From NCBI RefSeq assembly GCF_000829375.1, contig NZ_AP014624.1, positions 4,464,001 through 4,528,000 on the forward strand: a DNA stretch of 64,000 nucleotides, read 5' to 3'. How positions within the stretch are numbered: position 1 is the first letter of the stretch; each line of letters begins with the position of its first letter. Below the pieces are notes generated by a model. The model worked only from the letters and a program-made list of their open reading frames with translations. It did not search any database and was not told where the DNA came from. This document shows positions 26,039 to 35,114 of the stretch, one piece after another. The position numbers and the translations under genes were made by a program. The DNA is from Chryseobacterium sp. StRB126. Lineage in GTDB: Bacteria > Bacteroidota > Bacteroidia > Flavobacteriales > Weeksellaceae.

Positions 26039-26815
26039 ATGAAAAAATTATCATTATTTCTCTTTCTATTATTAGGTATTTTAAAAGTAGCTGCTTGTAG
26101 CTGTGTCATGAATAATTTAGCTCAAAATTACTTAGAAGCTAATGTTGTAGGGGTTATAAAAATTCTGAAAGTATATGATGAAAATACCCAACAAAGAACC
26201 TATAAAGCTGATGTGGAGTTTGAAAAAGTATACAAAGGGACAAAATTCACCACTTTAAATGTGAGGGGATTAATTGGAAAATCATCTTCAGCAGCCTGTG
26301 AAAAAGAGGTAAAACCTAATGAAAGATATTTGATTTTATTAAATGGATCTAACAACCAATACGGCATCTCATCCTGTTCTCCTATGTCCAGATTAAAAGA
26401 TAAAGCTACCAAAGACGAGGATTCCCAACTTGAAACGTTAAGCAAGGTTTTTTCCTATTTAAATCAAAATAAATTCAGATTTAAAGGAGCTCAATTCGTT
26501 TATTACTACGATGAAAAACAAGGAGATAATCCTAAATCTGAACTCTCAAAAATCAGTAATTTCAATCCTAAACAACCTTTTGCGATATACAAAGTAACCT
26601 TAAATGACTCTTTTAAAATTAAAGGAATGTCGCCTGTTATAGCTTTTAGCAGCAAAGACAAAACAATTGAAGGAATTATGAAGAGAAACATAAGAGTTGA
26701 AACACCAATGTATAGAGATACTTCGAAGAAAAAAGAATATTTAATATTGCTTTTCTATAATAAACACAATATCAATATTCCAGACAAAGAAGTAATATCT
26801 GATCACTGGCAATAA
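26039..26815 (+). CDS. Exported NTR/TIMP-like protein
   Basis: A 258-aa protein whose N-terminal segment (MKKLSLFLFLLLGILKVAA) is followed immediately by C20-S-C22. In netrin/TIMP-like (NTR) domains the mature chain begins with such a CxC. The following NNLAQNYLEANVVGVIKILKVYDEN, VEFEKVYKG, LNVRGLIGKSSSAACEKEV and ERYLILL pattern fits that OB-fold. VAAC is also an acceptable lipobox, so it may be a lipoprotein. The C-terminal half (from about residue 135) is unassigned. It is probably co-transcribed with the gene before it. Confidence 0.65.
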   Translation: MKKLSLFLFLLLGILKVAACSCVMNNLAQNYLEANVVGVIKILKVYDENTQQRTYKADVEFEKVYKGTKFTTLNVRGLIGKSSSAACEKEVKPNERYLILLNGSNNQYGISSCSPMSRLKDKATKDEDSQLETLSKVFSYLNQNKFRFKGAQFVYYYDEKQGDNPKSELSKISNFNPKQPFAIYKVTLNDSFKIKGMSPVIAFSSKDKTIEGIMKRNIRVETPMYRDTSKKKEYLILLFYNKHNINIPDKEVISDHWQ

Positions 26816-26852
26816 AAAATAGCCTCTTCGTTTTTTGAAGAGGCTATTTTTT
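26814..26852. terminator. Bidirectional intrinsic terminator between convergent genes
   Basis: A perfect 16-bp stem AAAAAATAGCCTCTTC (26814-26829) with its complement at 26837-26852 and a 7-nt loop. The stem starts at the last bases of the upstream stop codon and lies 15 bp from the stop of the convergent dioxygenase gene. Confidence 0.9.
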
Positions 26853-26866
26853 ATTCTGAGAATATC

Positions 26867-27589
26867 TTAATTCATCCTTTCTGCCCATTGCAGAACTTCC
26901 GGAAGTTCCCTATCTGAAAACTCAATATGAATCACTCTTCTTTTCTTTCCATTGGTTGTTCTGTTTGAACCATGCAATGTAAGAGGTTTCATAAGCATCA
27001 CTCCCCCTTTATTTACTTTACAGATTTCTTCAGTTTCTACTGTCCAGTCTATCATTTCTGGTCTGTAGATTCCTTTAGCATGAGATTGCGGAACAACTTT
27101 TAACGCTCCATTATTTTCATCCGTTTCATCCAGATGAATTCTGATCGTATAAATATTCTCCAAAATATCCAACGGTGGTTGTACAGCAAACTGATTTTGC
27201 TTTGTAGTCCAGGGGCCAAAACCTGATAATTCCAGTTTTTTATCTACAGAAATTGTCAGATCCTGATGATAGGCAACATACCAATTAGAGGTTTCCGGTT
27301 TATCAAAATAGATACTCTTTACTACAAAATACCGCTCACCAAAGATTTCATTGATAATTGTTCTGATATTGTCATTAAAGATGAGGTCTTTAATTTCCGG
27401 AACTTCTTTTAAAAACTGTCTGATGGCAAACAGGTCTTCAGACTTTCTGAAATTCTCTTTTGAGGTATCTATATTGTCCAGAACATAGATAATTTCAGCA
27501 ACCTCTGCATCAGAGAATACTTCATTTATAACTGAAAAGCCATATTTTTCAATATGGCTTTTATAAGGTTCTAAGTTTATTAAACTCAT
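26867..27589 (-). CDS. Phytanoyl-CoA dioxygenase-family Fe(II)/2-oxoglutarate oxygenase
   Basis: A 240-aa cytoplasmic oxygenase with the double-stranded beta-helix of the PhyH family. The iron ligands are H108-x-D110 in AYHQD and H206 in LTLHGSNRT, and R218 in KRRVIHIEF is the likely 2-oxoglutarate anchor. The substrate is unknown; other family members hydroxylate lipids, amino acids or small metabolites. Its start lies 3 bp past the stop of the dicarboxylate symporter gene, so the pair form an operon. That pairing raises the possibility that the oxygenase acts on the imported amino or dicarboxylic acid, which is inference only. Confidence 0.88.
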   Translation of the reverse strand: MSLINLEPYKSHIEKYGFSVINEVFSDAEVAEIIYVLDNIDTSKENFRKSEDLFAIRQFLKEVPEIKDLIFNDNIRTIINEIFGERYFVVKSIYFDKPETSNWYVAYHQDLTISVDKKLELSGFGPWTTKQNQFAVQPPLDILENIYTIRIHLDETDENNGALKVVPQSHAKGIYRPEMIDWTVETEEICKVNKGGVMLMKPLTLHGSNRTTNGKKRRVIHIEFSDRELPEVLQWAERMN

Positions 27590-27592
27590 TAT

Positions 27593-28843
27593 TTAAATTT
27601 TATCTAAAGGCTCAGTTAATTGCCCTTCCCATTTTGATACTGCTGAAGTAGCCAATGTATTTCCTAATACGTTTGTCATACTTCTTCCCATGTCACAGAA
27701 GTGGTCAATCGGTAAGATTAAAGCAATTCCTTCCGGTGGAATACCAAACATTGAACAGGTTGCTACAATAATAACCAGGGAAGCTCTTGGAACACCTGCA
27801 ATTCCTTTTGAAGTAAGCATCAATACCAAAAGCATGGTAATCTGTTGCCCAAGAGTCATTTCTACTCCATAGATCTGAGCAATAAAGATAGAAGCAAATG
27901 TCATATACATCATACTTCCATCCAGGTTAAAAGAATACCCTAAAGGCAGGATGAAAGAGACTACTCTACTGTTACATCCGAATTTTTCAAGTTCCTCCAC
28001 CAATTTTGGAAATACCGCTTCTGAACTGGTTGTAGAGAATGCAATCAATAATGGTTCTTTAATTCTCTTCAATAAATCGAAAAGACGATTCCCCAGGATA
28101 AAGTATCCTACTAATAAAAGTACCAGCCAAAGAACTCCTATTGCAAAGAAGAAGTCTCTTAAATAGATGGCATATACTTTAAAAATTTCAAAACCATTGG
28201 TAGCTACTACCGCAGCAATTGATCCCAATACTCCCAGCGGGGCAAACCACATAATATATCCTACCATTTTAAGAATAGCATGGGCAATAATATCAAAAAG
28301 CTTTACTACTGGTTTAGAATATTCTTCTCCTAAATTAGCTAAAGCAACTCCAAACATAATGGCAAATACTACAATCTGTAATACTTCATTGGTAGCAAAG
28401 GCTTCAAATAAACTTTTAGGAATCATATGCTTTACAAAATCTTCTAAGGAAAAGCTTTTACTGCTTTTCAAAAGATCTTCTGCAGAAGCTGCATCCTGAA
28501 TCGGTAGTTTGGTAACGTGTCCCGGTTCCAGCCAGTTCACAAGGATTAACCCGATAAAAAGAGAAATCAAAGAAGCGGAGATAAACCAAAGCATAGCCTT
28601 TGTTCCTACTCTTCCGATCATTTTGATATCACTCATTTTAGCAATTCCCACCACAAGTGTAGTAAAAACCAAAGGTGCAATAATCATCTGTACCAGCCTG
28701 ATGAAAACCGTTCCCAATAATTTTATATTCTTGGAAAAAGGTTCTGCACTTTCCGGATACTGTACGTGTACAATTCCTCCAATTCCCACTCCCAGAAGAA
28801 GTGCGATGATAATTGCTATAAAAAGTTTATTCTGTCCTTTCAT
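27593..28843 (-). CDS. Dicarboxylate/amino acid:cation symporter (DAACS/SDF family)
   Basis: A 416-aa integral membrane transporter of the glutamate/aspartate/C4-dicarboxylate symporter family (GltP/GltT/DctA-like). The fold's landmarks are present: the serine-rich hairpin FSTTSSEAVFP, the NLDGSMMYM motif (equivalent to NMDGT), SKGIAGVPRASLV, and the substrate-binding helix PIDHFCDMGRSMTNVLGNTLA. Sequence alone does not separate glutamate, aspartate or succinate as substrate. It is the first gene of a two-gene operon with the PhyH-family oxygenase. A -7-like TATATTTG (minus strand, 28863-28870) lies upstream without a clear -33 element. Confidence 0.94.
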   Translation of the reverse strand: MKGQNKLFIAIIIALLLGVGIGGIVHVQYPESAEPFSKNIKLLGTVFIRLVQMIIAPLVFTTLVVGIAKMSDIKMIGRVGTKAMLWFISASLISLFIGLILVNWLEPGHVTKLPIQDAASAEDLLKSSKSFSLEDFVKHMIPKSLFEAFATNEVLQIVVFAIMFGVALANLGEEYSKPVVKLFDIIAHAILKMVGYIMWFAPLGVLGSIAAVVATNGFEIFKVYAIYLRDFFFAIGVLWLVLLLVGYFILGNRLFDLLKRIKEPLLIAFSTTSSEAVFPKLVEELEKFGCNSRVVSFILPLGYSFNLDGSMMYMTFASIFIAQIYGVEMTLGQQITMLLVLMLTSKGIAGVPRASLVIIVATCSMFGIPPEGIALILPIDHFCDMGRSMTNVLGNTLATSAVSKWEGQLTEPLDKI

Positions 28844-29004
28844 ATATATAGTTCAATTTGCGCAAATATAATGGTTTTTGAATTGGCAGAATATTTTATT
28901 CTAATCATACTAAGGCCATATTAAGTTTTCGGAATATAAAAATTAAATCGCTGGTTCCGAAAATATTGTAAAAAATTTAAGAAACATTTATTGATTTTTT
29001 ATTC

Positions 29005-29033
29005 TTTTGGTACAAATTTTATTATTACATTTG
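29005..29033 (+). promoter_or_regulatory. Candidate promoter for the BON-domain lipoprotein gene
   Basis: TTTTG at 29005-29009 and TACATTTG at 29026-29033, separated by 16 nt, match the flavobacterial -33/-7 pattern slightly short of its usual spacing. The start codon is 30 bp further on. Confidence 0.5.
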
Positions 29034-29063
29034 ATTGTATAACAACATTAATAAATATACAAT

Positions 29064-29552
29064 ATGAAAAAAACTATCGCAATGGCTGCATTAGCTGTAG
29101 CTGTATCTTTCGGGGCAGTTTCTTGTAAGAAAAAAGTTTCTGATGCCGATCTTCAGACTCAGGCTACAACTGTGGTAACTTCTAATCCCAATGCTTCTGT
29201 TGAAGTAAAAGAAGGTGTGGCTCACTTAAGCGGAACTTTCGCAGATCAGGCGTCTAAAGATGCTATGATTGCACAATTAAAAGCAATTAAAGGAGTAAAA
29301 GACGTAATGGATATGTCTAAAGTAGAAGTAACTCCGGCTCCGGCACCTGTTGAAACTAAATCTGCTGTAGATCCTGCCATTCAGAAAAAAGTTCAGGATG
29401 CAGTAAAAGATTTCCCAACAGTAAAAGTAGAAGTTATTAATAACGAACTTACCCTTACAGGAAATGTTTCTAAAGAGCAGGCTAAAAAAATTAAGCAGTC
29501 TGTGGATGCTTTAAAAGTTGGTAAAGTTAAATTTAACTACACAGTAAAATAA
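29064..29552 (+). CDS. BON-domain lipoprotein
   Basis: A 162-aa protein with a lipobox (AVSCKKK, Cys21) and two BON-type modules. The first is at about 28-88 (SDADLQTQATTVVTSNPNASVEVKEGVAHLSGTF) and the second at about 104-160 (AIQKKVQDAVKDFPTVKVEVINNELTLTGNV). A Pro/Ala-rich linker (APAPVE) joins them. BON domains associate with membranes or phospholipids, and OsmY-like proteins protect the envelope. The SH3-domain gene follows 10 bp later, so the two are co-expressed; they probably both act in the periplasm or on the outer membrane. Confidence 0.88.
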   Translation: MKKTIAMAALAVAVSFGAVSCKKKVSDADLQTQATTVVTSNPNASVEVKEGVAHLSGTFADQASKDAMIAQLKAIKGVKDVMDMSKVEVTPAPAPVETKSAVDPAIQKKVQDAVKDFPTVKVEVINNELTLTGNVSKEQAKKIKQSVDALKVGKVKFNYTVK

Positions 29553-29562
29553 TTAAATTAAG

Positions 29563-29982
29563 ATGAGTACATTACAAGATAAATATTCAAGCGTAGTTTC
29601 AGCAGCTCAGTCTGCTGGGATCTCAAACCTACAGGTTCAGGAACAGGACGGAATTTTATATGTTTCCGGAGATGCTTCCAATACAGCAGCAAAAGATGCA
29701 GTTTGGAATGCTTTAGGAGCTATTGATTCTACTTATTCTGCTTCAGATATCAATATCGATGTACAGGTTGCAGGTCTTGCTTCAGGTGCTTCTCTTACTG
29801 TAGCTACAGATGAGTCTAATCTGAACATTAGACAGGAGCCTTCTACTGAAGCTGCTGTAGTAGGAAAAGCTGCCAAAGGTTCTGCTGTAACTTTAATTGA
29901 GCAGACTTCTGACGACTGGTGGAAAGTAAAAACTGCTGACGGTCAGGAAGGATATGCGTATTCAAGATATTTAAGAGCATAA
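29563..29982 (+). CDS. Bacterial SH3 (SH3b) domain protein
   Basis: A 139-aa protein. The N-terminal 75 residues resemble a single BON-like module (ISNLQVQEQDGILYVSGDASNTAAKDAVWNAL), and the C-terminal 60 residues are an SH3b domain (LTVATDESNLNIRQEPSTEAAVVGKAAKGSAVTLIEQTSDDWWKVKT ... GYAYSRYLRA). SH3b domains often bind peptidoglycan or proteins. No signal peptide is evident, so its location is unclear despite its pairing with the BON lipoprotein gene. Confidence 0.85.
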   Translation: MSTLQDKYSSVVSAAQSAGISNLQVQEQDGILYVSGDASNTAAKDAVWNALGAIDSTYSASDINIDVQVAGLASGASLTVATDESNLNIRQEPSTEAAVVGKAAKGSAVTLIEQTSDDWWKVKTADGQEGYAYSRYLRA

Positions 29983-30008
29983 AAATATTTTTTGAAATAT
30001 TCACAAGG

Positions 30009-30037
30009 AACATCCCTATATTGGGATGTTTTTTTAT
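30009..30037 (+). terminator. Intrinsic terminator
   Basis: Stem AACATCCC (30009-30016) / GGGATGTT (30023-30030), 6-nt loop and a following T-run, ending the BON-SH3b transcript. It lies within the leader of the next gene. Confidence 0.8.
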
Positions 30038-30058
30038 TTTTACGTTTTGGAACGCTCA

Positions 30059-32767
30059 ATGAAGAAAATCTTATTATTCGTGTTTTTGGTATGCAACTTC
30101 CTGATTGCATATGGCCAAAGACTCCATATTGATGGAAAAGTATCTGATCCGGAAAAAAAGCCAGTAGAAAATGCGACCATCTATCTGCTGAAGGCAAAAG
30201 ATTCCACCATAATCAATTATACAGCAACCAATAAAGAAGGTAAATTTTCATTACAAACTGATGAGGTAAAAGAATCTTCCTTTCTAAAAATTGATACCGA
30301 AAAGCTATCATATTCAAAAGCACTCGATAAAATTCTGCAGTCACTATCTCTTGGCGATATAACACTTGAAAAAAAGAAAGTTATTGACATTGATGAGGTG
30401 AAAATTACCGTTTCTCCGGTGAAAGTAAAAAATGACACCATAGAATTCAATGCTTCAGCTCTTAAAGTACGCCCAGACAGCCAGATTGATGAGCTTCTGA
30501 AACAAATTCCGGGAGTAGAAATAGGCAATGATGGGAAAATTACAGTCAATGGAAAAGCTGTAGACCAAATTATGGTCAATGGGAAACCTTTCTTCGATAA
30601 GGAAGGAAAGACTGCTCTACAAAATCTTCCAGCAGATATCATTAAAAATATTCAATTTACCACTACGAAGACTAAAGAGGAGGAACTTACCAAGAGAGCT
30701 CCAAAATCTCAAAATACCACGATTAATTTCAATATTGATGAGAAGAAAAACAAAGGTCTTATTTCAAAAATTCTAGCTGGATATGGTTCTGATAAACGGT
30801 ATGAAGGAAATGTATTCTTAAATTATTTTAAAGGAGAGACCAAAATCAGTGTTTTGGCCTCCGCCAATAATATCAACTCCAAAAGCAGTTCAGGAGATCA
30901 GATTTTTGATACGATGGGACGAGGCAGCGCAGGTCAGCAAGGAGGTGGAATTCAAAAATTTAACAGCTTTGGTTTGAATTACAATGATAAACTTGGAAAT
31001 GATGCCAACCTTGACAATCTCAGCCTCCAATATACAGATTCTAATAATGAGACCCGTTCCAAAGCCTCAAAGACTACACTTCTTCCAGATTCTACTCTAA
31101 AAACAGATTCTGAAAGCAGTAATGAGAATGAATCCAGACAATATAATTTCAACAGCTCTGTAGGAATAAAATTGGATTCACTGACCAATATTTACATTGC
31201 ACCTTCATTTTCAAAATCAGAAACATTCGGTTCAGGGCAATCTGTATCTTCAACTTTAAAGGATGATAAACTTTTGAATGAAAGTAAAAATATTACTCAC
31301 ATCAATGGAGAATCTAATACTTTCAGCCCCAACATTAATTTTTTCAGGAACTTTAAGAAAAAGAACAGAGCGTTCATGGCCATGGTCAATACTTCTATTA
31401 CAGAATCTGCTAATGAAAACATCAATCAGTCTCTAAATTCCTTTTATAAGGACTCCGGTATAACTACTGATAACCGTAATCAGCTGCAGAAGACCCGTTC
31501 CCAGGATAATAATTACAGCTTTATGGCCCGATATACAGAACCCATCTCAGATTCTGCAACAATTGGCATCACGCTGCAATACAACTCAAAATTAACCAGA
31601 GACATAAGGGATTTTAATGATTTTGATCCTGTTACAGGACAATATTCTCAGTATAACACCCGTCTTTCCAATAGTATGGATCAAAGAATGAATCAGTTTA
31701 CGCCTGAGTTATCTTATTATCTTTACAAAAAGAAATTCGGTCTCTGGGCTACCGTCAATGCTGATATTTCAGACATGAATGTCAATTCAGTTTTTAACGG
31801 GCAGCTGTACAACCTTCAGAAAAATTTTGTCCTCCCCAAATATTCAACCAATTTCCGATATTCTTTTACAGACAAGCAGTCATTAATCTTATCCAACTCT
31901 TCCAGTTTCACCATTCCTGATCCCGGAAAATTGATTCCTTATAAGGATGAATCCAATCCTTTAATTACCAATACCGGAAACCCTGATCTTAAAAACACAT
32001 GGATTAATGAAACTAATCTTACTTTCAACAGTTATGACATGGTTAAGAATTTAAATTACCATGTTACAGCTGGGTTTACCTATAGAAATAATGATGTTAT
32101 CAATTATTCCAAATATGACAATTCCGGAAGACAGATCATCACCTACAGCAATATAAGCGGAAATAAGAATTTCAATTTCAATATTGGCTTGGCCAAAACA
32201 TTTAAATGGAATGACCATAAATTGAGAATTGCTCCAAGGTTCAGTATGAATTATACGTATAATAATGGATTTATCAATGGGGAAGCATTTAAAAGCAGAG
32301 CCTACAACTTTAATCCGGGACTTAATCTGAATTATGAAATCAAAGATATATTTACCATAAAACCCTCTTATAGCCTTGGATATAGCTTTTCCGACTATAC
32401 CAACTATAATGTCAACAGCGTAAATACCACTACCCAGTCTCTAAAGGTAGAACTAACAAATTATCTGTTCCAAAAAGCATTCTTCATTGGAAATGATTTT
32501 TCTTATAACACCAATTCAAATATTGCTCCCGGATTTAAAAAAGATTTCTATTTCTGGAATGCCAGTCTGGGATATTCATTCTACAAAAAACAGCTGACAG
32601 CAAAAATAAAGGTCTATGATGTATTGAATCAAAATCAAAGCGTAAAAAGAACCATTACCGATTCTTATTTTGAAGACCGTGAAGATCTGATCCTTAAACG
32701 ATACATCATGTTTTCCCTTAGTATGAAGCTGAATAAATTTGCCGGTAAAAAACCGAAAAAGAAATAA
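30059..32767 (+). CDS. Large outer-membrane beta-barrel protein (TonB-receptor-like)
   Basis: A 902-aa protein. The start at 30059 is chosen because it begins the signal peptide MKKILLFVFLVCNFLIAYGQ; an upstream in-frame ATG would add 11 residues. A carboxypeptidase-regulatory-like domain covers about 21-85 (IDGKVSDPEKKPVENATIYLLKAKD). A plug-like region follows with KVRPDSQIDELLKQIPGVEIGNDGKITVNGKAVDQIMVNGKPF. The remainder is a long barrel of alternating strands. It ends KLNKFAGKKPKKK, a basic tail rather than a terminal aromatic residue. Such proteins are common in Bacteroidetes; the ligand is unknown. Confidence 0.86.
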   Translation: MKKILLFVFLVCNFLIAYGQRLHIDGKVSDPEKKPVENATIYLLKAKDSTIINYTATNKEGKFSLQTDEVKESSFLKIDTEKLSYSKALDKILQSLSLGDITLEKKKVIDIDEVKITVSPVKVKNDTIEFNASALKVRPDSQIDELLKQIPGVEIGNDGKITVNGKAVDQIMVNGKPFFDKEGKTALQNLPADIIKNIQFTTTKTKEEELTKRAPKSQNTTINFNIDEKKNKGLISKILAGYGSDKRYEGNVFLNYFKGETKISVLASANNINSKSSSGDQIFDTMGRGSAGQQGGGIQKFNSFGLNYNDKLGNDANLDNLSLQYTDSNNETRSKASKTTLLPDSTLKTDSESSNENESRQYNFNSSVGIKLDSLTNIYIAPSFSKSETFGSGQSVSSTLKDDKLLNESKNITHINGESNTFSPNINFFRNFKKKNRAFMAMVNTSITESANENINQSLNSFYKDSGITTDNRNQLQKTRSQDNNYSFMARYTEPISDSATIGITLQYNSKLTRDIRDFNDFDPVTGQYSQYNTRLSNSMDQRMNQFTPELSYYLYKKKFGLWATVNADISDMNVNSVFNGQLYNLQKNFVLPKYSTNFRYSFTDKQSLILSNSSSFTIPDPGKLIPYKDESNPLITNTGNPDLKNTWINETNLTFNSYDMVKNLNYHVTAGFTYRNNDVINYSKYDNSGRQIITYSNISGNKNFNFNIGLAKTFKWNDHKLRIAPRFSMNYTYNNGFINGEAFKSRAYNFNPGLNLNYEIKDIFTIKPSYSLGYSFSDYTNYNVNSVNTTTQSLKVELTNYLFQKAFFIGNDFSYNTNSNIAPGFKKDFYFWNASLGYSFYKKQLTAKIKVYDVLNQNQSVKRTITDSYFEDREDLILKRYIMFSLSMKLNKFAGKKPKKK

Positions 32768-32797
32768 ACACCATCCTTTTATATACTTTAGTAAATG

Positions 32798-32820
32798 GCC
32801 GGAAATGATCCGGCTTTTTT
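32798..32820 (+). terminator. Intrinsic terminator
   Basis: Stem GCCGGA (32798-32803) / TCCGGC (32809-32814) followed by TTTTTT, 31 bp past the stop of the beta-barrel gene. Confidence 0.75.
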
Positions 32821-32839
32821 ATTGGTTAATTACAGGCTT

Positions 32840-33023
32840 TTTTAACCATAAAGTCACAAAAGGTTTTGAACACTTTAGTTATTTTAATGCAACTATTAGC
32901 TGTTTTAAAAGTACAGTTAAGTTTACTGAAAATCTCCGATTTTCACCAATATTCCAGTCGAAAGACTACACATTCCCCTCCAAGGCAGGGGTGTCAAGAA
33001 TTCAAAGAATTTTTGAAGGGTGG
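32840..33023. repeat. Remnants of dispersed intergenic repeats
   Basis: The stretch 32840-32893 (TTAACCATAAAGTCACAAAAG, then ACACTTTAGTT) resembles one arm of the element at 43868-44055. At 32975-33023, CCCCT and AGGGG pair around CCAAGGC and are followed by an AATTCAAAGAATTTTT stretch, like another common flavobacterial intergenic repeat. The two short ORFs seen across this stretch have no visible start signal or family and are not called. The rest of 32768-33158 shows nothing further. Confidence 0.4.
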
Positions 33024-33158
33024 CCCTATCTCTACATCAACCACAAATTCCACAATCAATAGTAAAAAATCAAAAACAAATGCACTTTTAAAGGAAGATT
33101 TATATAAGAAGATACCGTGAAAGTATTTTTATTTCTAAATTAGCCGCAAATTTTACTT

Positions 33159-35018
33159 ATGAAAACCCATATTTCACTTGTGCTCATTCTTCTTTTCATT
33201 CTTGGAAAGGCTCAGAATACGGAACAAAAAGACAATTTCGTTAAAGATAATTTCACAAAGAAGGAATTTTATATTCCCATGCGTGATGGGGTGAAGCTTT
33301 TTACGGCTGTTTATATTCCCAAAGATATTTCAAACAAGAACAAATATCCGTTTCTGATGCAGAGAACCTGCTACAGCATTGCTCCTTATGGGGAAAATGA
33401 GTATAAAACCAAAGTGGGACCTAACACTTACCTGATGAAAGACAAATATATTTTTGTGTACCAGGACGTACGTGGAAGATATATGAGTGAGGGAACTTTC
33501 ACCAATATGACTCCTCAGGTAGAACGTAAAACTAAAAAAGATGTTGACGAAAGTACAGATACTTACGATACCATCGACTGGCTTTTGAAAAACGTTAAAG
33601 ATAATAATGGTAAGGTAGGCCAATTCGGAACTTCTTATCCCGGATTTTATACCGCGGTAGGAACATTAGCACAGCATCCGGCATTGGTTGCCTCTTCTCC
33701 ACAAGCACCTATTTCTGATTTCTGGAACGATGATTTTCTTCACAACGGCAGATTTATGCTGGGCTATTTCAGAACATTTCCTGTTTTTGGAGTTCAGAAG
33801 ACAAAACCTGAACAAAAAGCATGGTATATGGATTCTTTCATTAAACAAACCTCTGAAGATGGTTTAAAATTCTACAGAGATATGGGAACCTTAAAAGATG
33901 GCTATGAGAAGTACTATAAAGATAATTTTTTCATGACAGAAATTATGAATCATACCAATTATGATGAATTCTGGCAAAAAAGAGGCCTTCTTCCTCATCT
34001 GAAGAATATCAATCATGCCGTAATGACTGTAGGAGGCTGGTTTGATTCTGAAGATCTCGCAGGACCGTTAAATATCTACAAAACGATTGAGAAGACAAGT
34101 CCAAAGGCTAAAAACACCATCGTAATGGGACCTTTCTCTCATGGTGGATGGTCTCAGGAACAAGGAAAGCATTTCCACAGTGAAACTTATTTCGGAGACA
34201 GCATTGCCACATATTACCAGAAAAATGTAGAAACAAAATTCTTCAGTCATTATCTGAAAGGCAACACCAAAGAAGATGCAGGACTTCCTGAAGCTTTGAT
34301 GTATGACACCGGAGCAAAACAATGGAAAGAATTTGCATCTTATCCGCCTAAGAACGCACAGAAAGTAAACTTCTATCTTTCTGATAAAACGTTAAAAAAG
34401 GCTGCAGGACAAGGATATTCAGAATATTATAGCGACCCGAACAATCCGGTTTTAAGTTCTGATCACTTAAAAGATTTTAATGGATTTACTCCTAAAAATT
34501 ATATGTCGGAAGATCAGAGATTTGCTGTAGGAAGACCTGATGTATTGACGTTTACCACAGATGTACTGACAGAAGATATTACTTTCGCCGGAGAAATTAT
34601 GGCCAAACTGAATATTTCCTCTTCTTCTACTGATGCTGACTTTGCGGTAAAACTGATTGATGTTTATCCTGAAGATTTCAAACCGGCAGAAAAGAAAGAC
34701 GGTGTAATCTACGGAAACTACCACCAGATGGTAAGAAGTGAAATTATGCCTGCAAGATTCAGAAATACTAAAGAAAAAGGAGAAGCTTTGGTTCCTGAAC
34801 AGAAAACAGCAGTTAACTTCAGACTTCAGGACGTAGTTCATACTTTCAAAAAAGGGCATAAAATCCAGATTCAGATCAGCAGTACGTGGTTCCCGCTTTT
34901 TGCGTTGAATCCTCAGAAATTTATGGATAATCCAAATTTTGCTTCCAAGGAAGACTACACCAAAGCCTTTATTAAATTGTACGGTGACAGTTCTATTGAA
35001 GCTGAAATCTTGAAATAA
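33159..35018 (+). CDS. Secreted CocE/NonD-family alpha/beta hydrolase (X-Pro dipeptidyl-peptidase-like)
   Basis: A 619-aa protein with a signal peptide (MKTHISLVLILLFILGKAQN). The alpha/beta hydrolase catalytic triad is visible: Ser159 in GTSYPGF, Asp296 in GGWFDSEDLAGP and His328 in GPFSHGGW. The C-terminal third (about 400-619) is the jelly-roll domain of the S15/CocE family. Relatives are glutaryl-7-ACA acylases, cocaine esterase, X-Pro dipeptidases and alpha-amino acid ester hydrolases; the actual substrate is not clear. Export suggests peptide or ester breakdown outside the cell. It is a single gene with a terminator. Confidence 0.92.
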   Translation: MKTHISLVLILLFILGKAQNTEQKDNFVKDNFTKKEFYIPMRDGVKLFTAVYIPKDISNKNKYPFLMQRTCYSIAPYGENEYKTKVGPNTYLMKDKYIFVYQDVRGRYMSEGTFTNMTPQVERKTKKDVDESTDTYDTIDWLLKNVKDNNGKVGQFGTSYPGFYTAVGTLAQHPALVASSPQAPISDFWNDDFLHNGRFMLGYFRTFPVFGVQKTKPEQKAWYMDSFIKQTSEDGLKFYRDMGTLKDGYEKYYKDNFFMTEIMNHTNYDEFWQKRGLLPHLKNINHAVMTVGGWFDSEDLAGPLNIYKTIEKTSPKAKNTIVMGPFSHGGWSQEQGKHFHSETYFGDSIATYYQKNVETKFFSHYLKGNTKEDAGLPEALMYDTGAKQWKEFASYPPKNAQKVNFYLSDKTLKKAAGQGYSEYYSDPNNPVLSSDHLKDFNGFTPKNYMSEDQRFAVGRPDVLTFTTDVLTEDITFAGEIMAKLNISSSSTDADFAVKLIDVYPEDFKPAEKKDGVIYGNYHQMVRSEIMPARFRNTKEKGEALVPEQKTAVNFRLQDVVHTFKKGHKIQIQISSTWFPLFALNPQKFMDNPNFASKEDYTKAFIKLYGDSSIEAEILK

Positions 35019-35023
35019 ATTAC

Positions 35024-35054
35024 AAACGCTGTTCATCTGAACAGCGTTTTTTGT
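35024..35054 (+). terminator. Intrinsic terminator after the CocE-like gene
   Basis: Stem AAACGCTGTTC (35024-35034), loop ATCT, complement GAACAGCGTTT (35039-35049), then a T-run. Confidence 0.88.
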
Positions 35055-35114
35055 TTTTGGCTATCTCCCTGATTAAGCCGATTTCGCTGATAATTGTTAT
35101 AAAAGAATAATTTT

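Noticed and set aside
32739..33120. Two short plus-strand ORFs after the beta-barrel gene
   Set aside because: They cross a terminator and repeat fragments, start inside the previous gene or a repeat, and have no recognisable domain.
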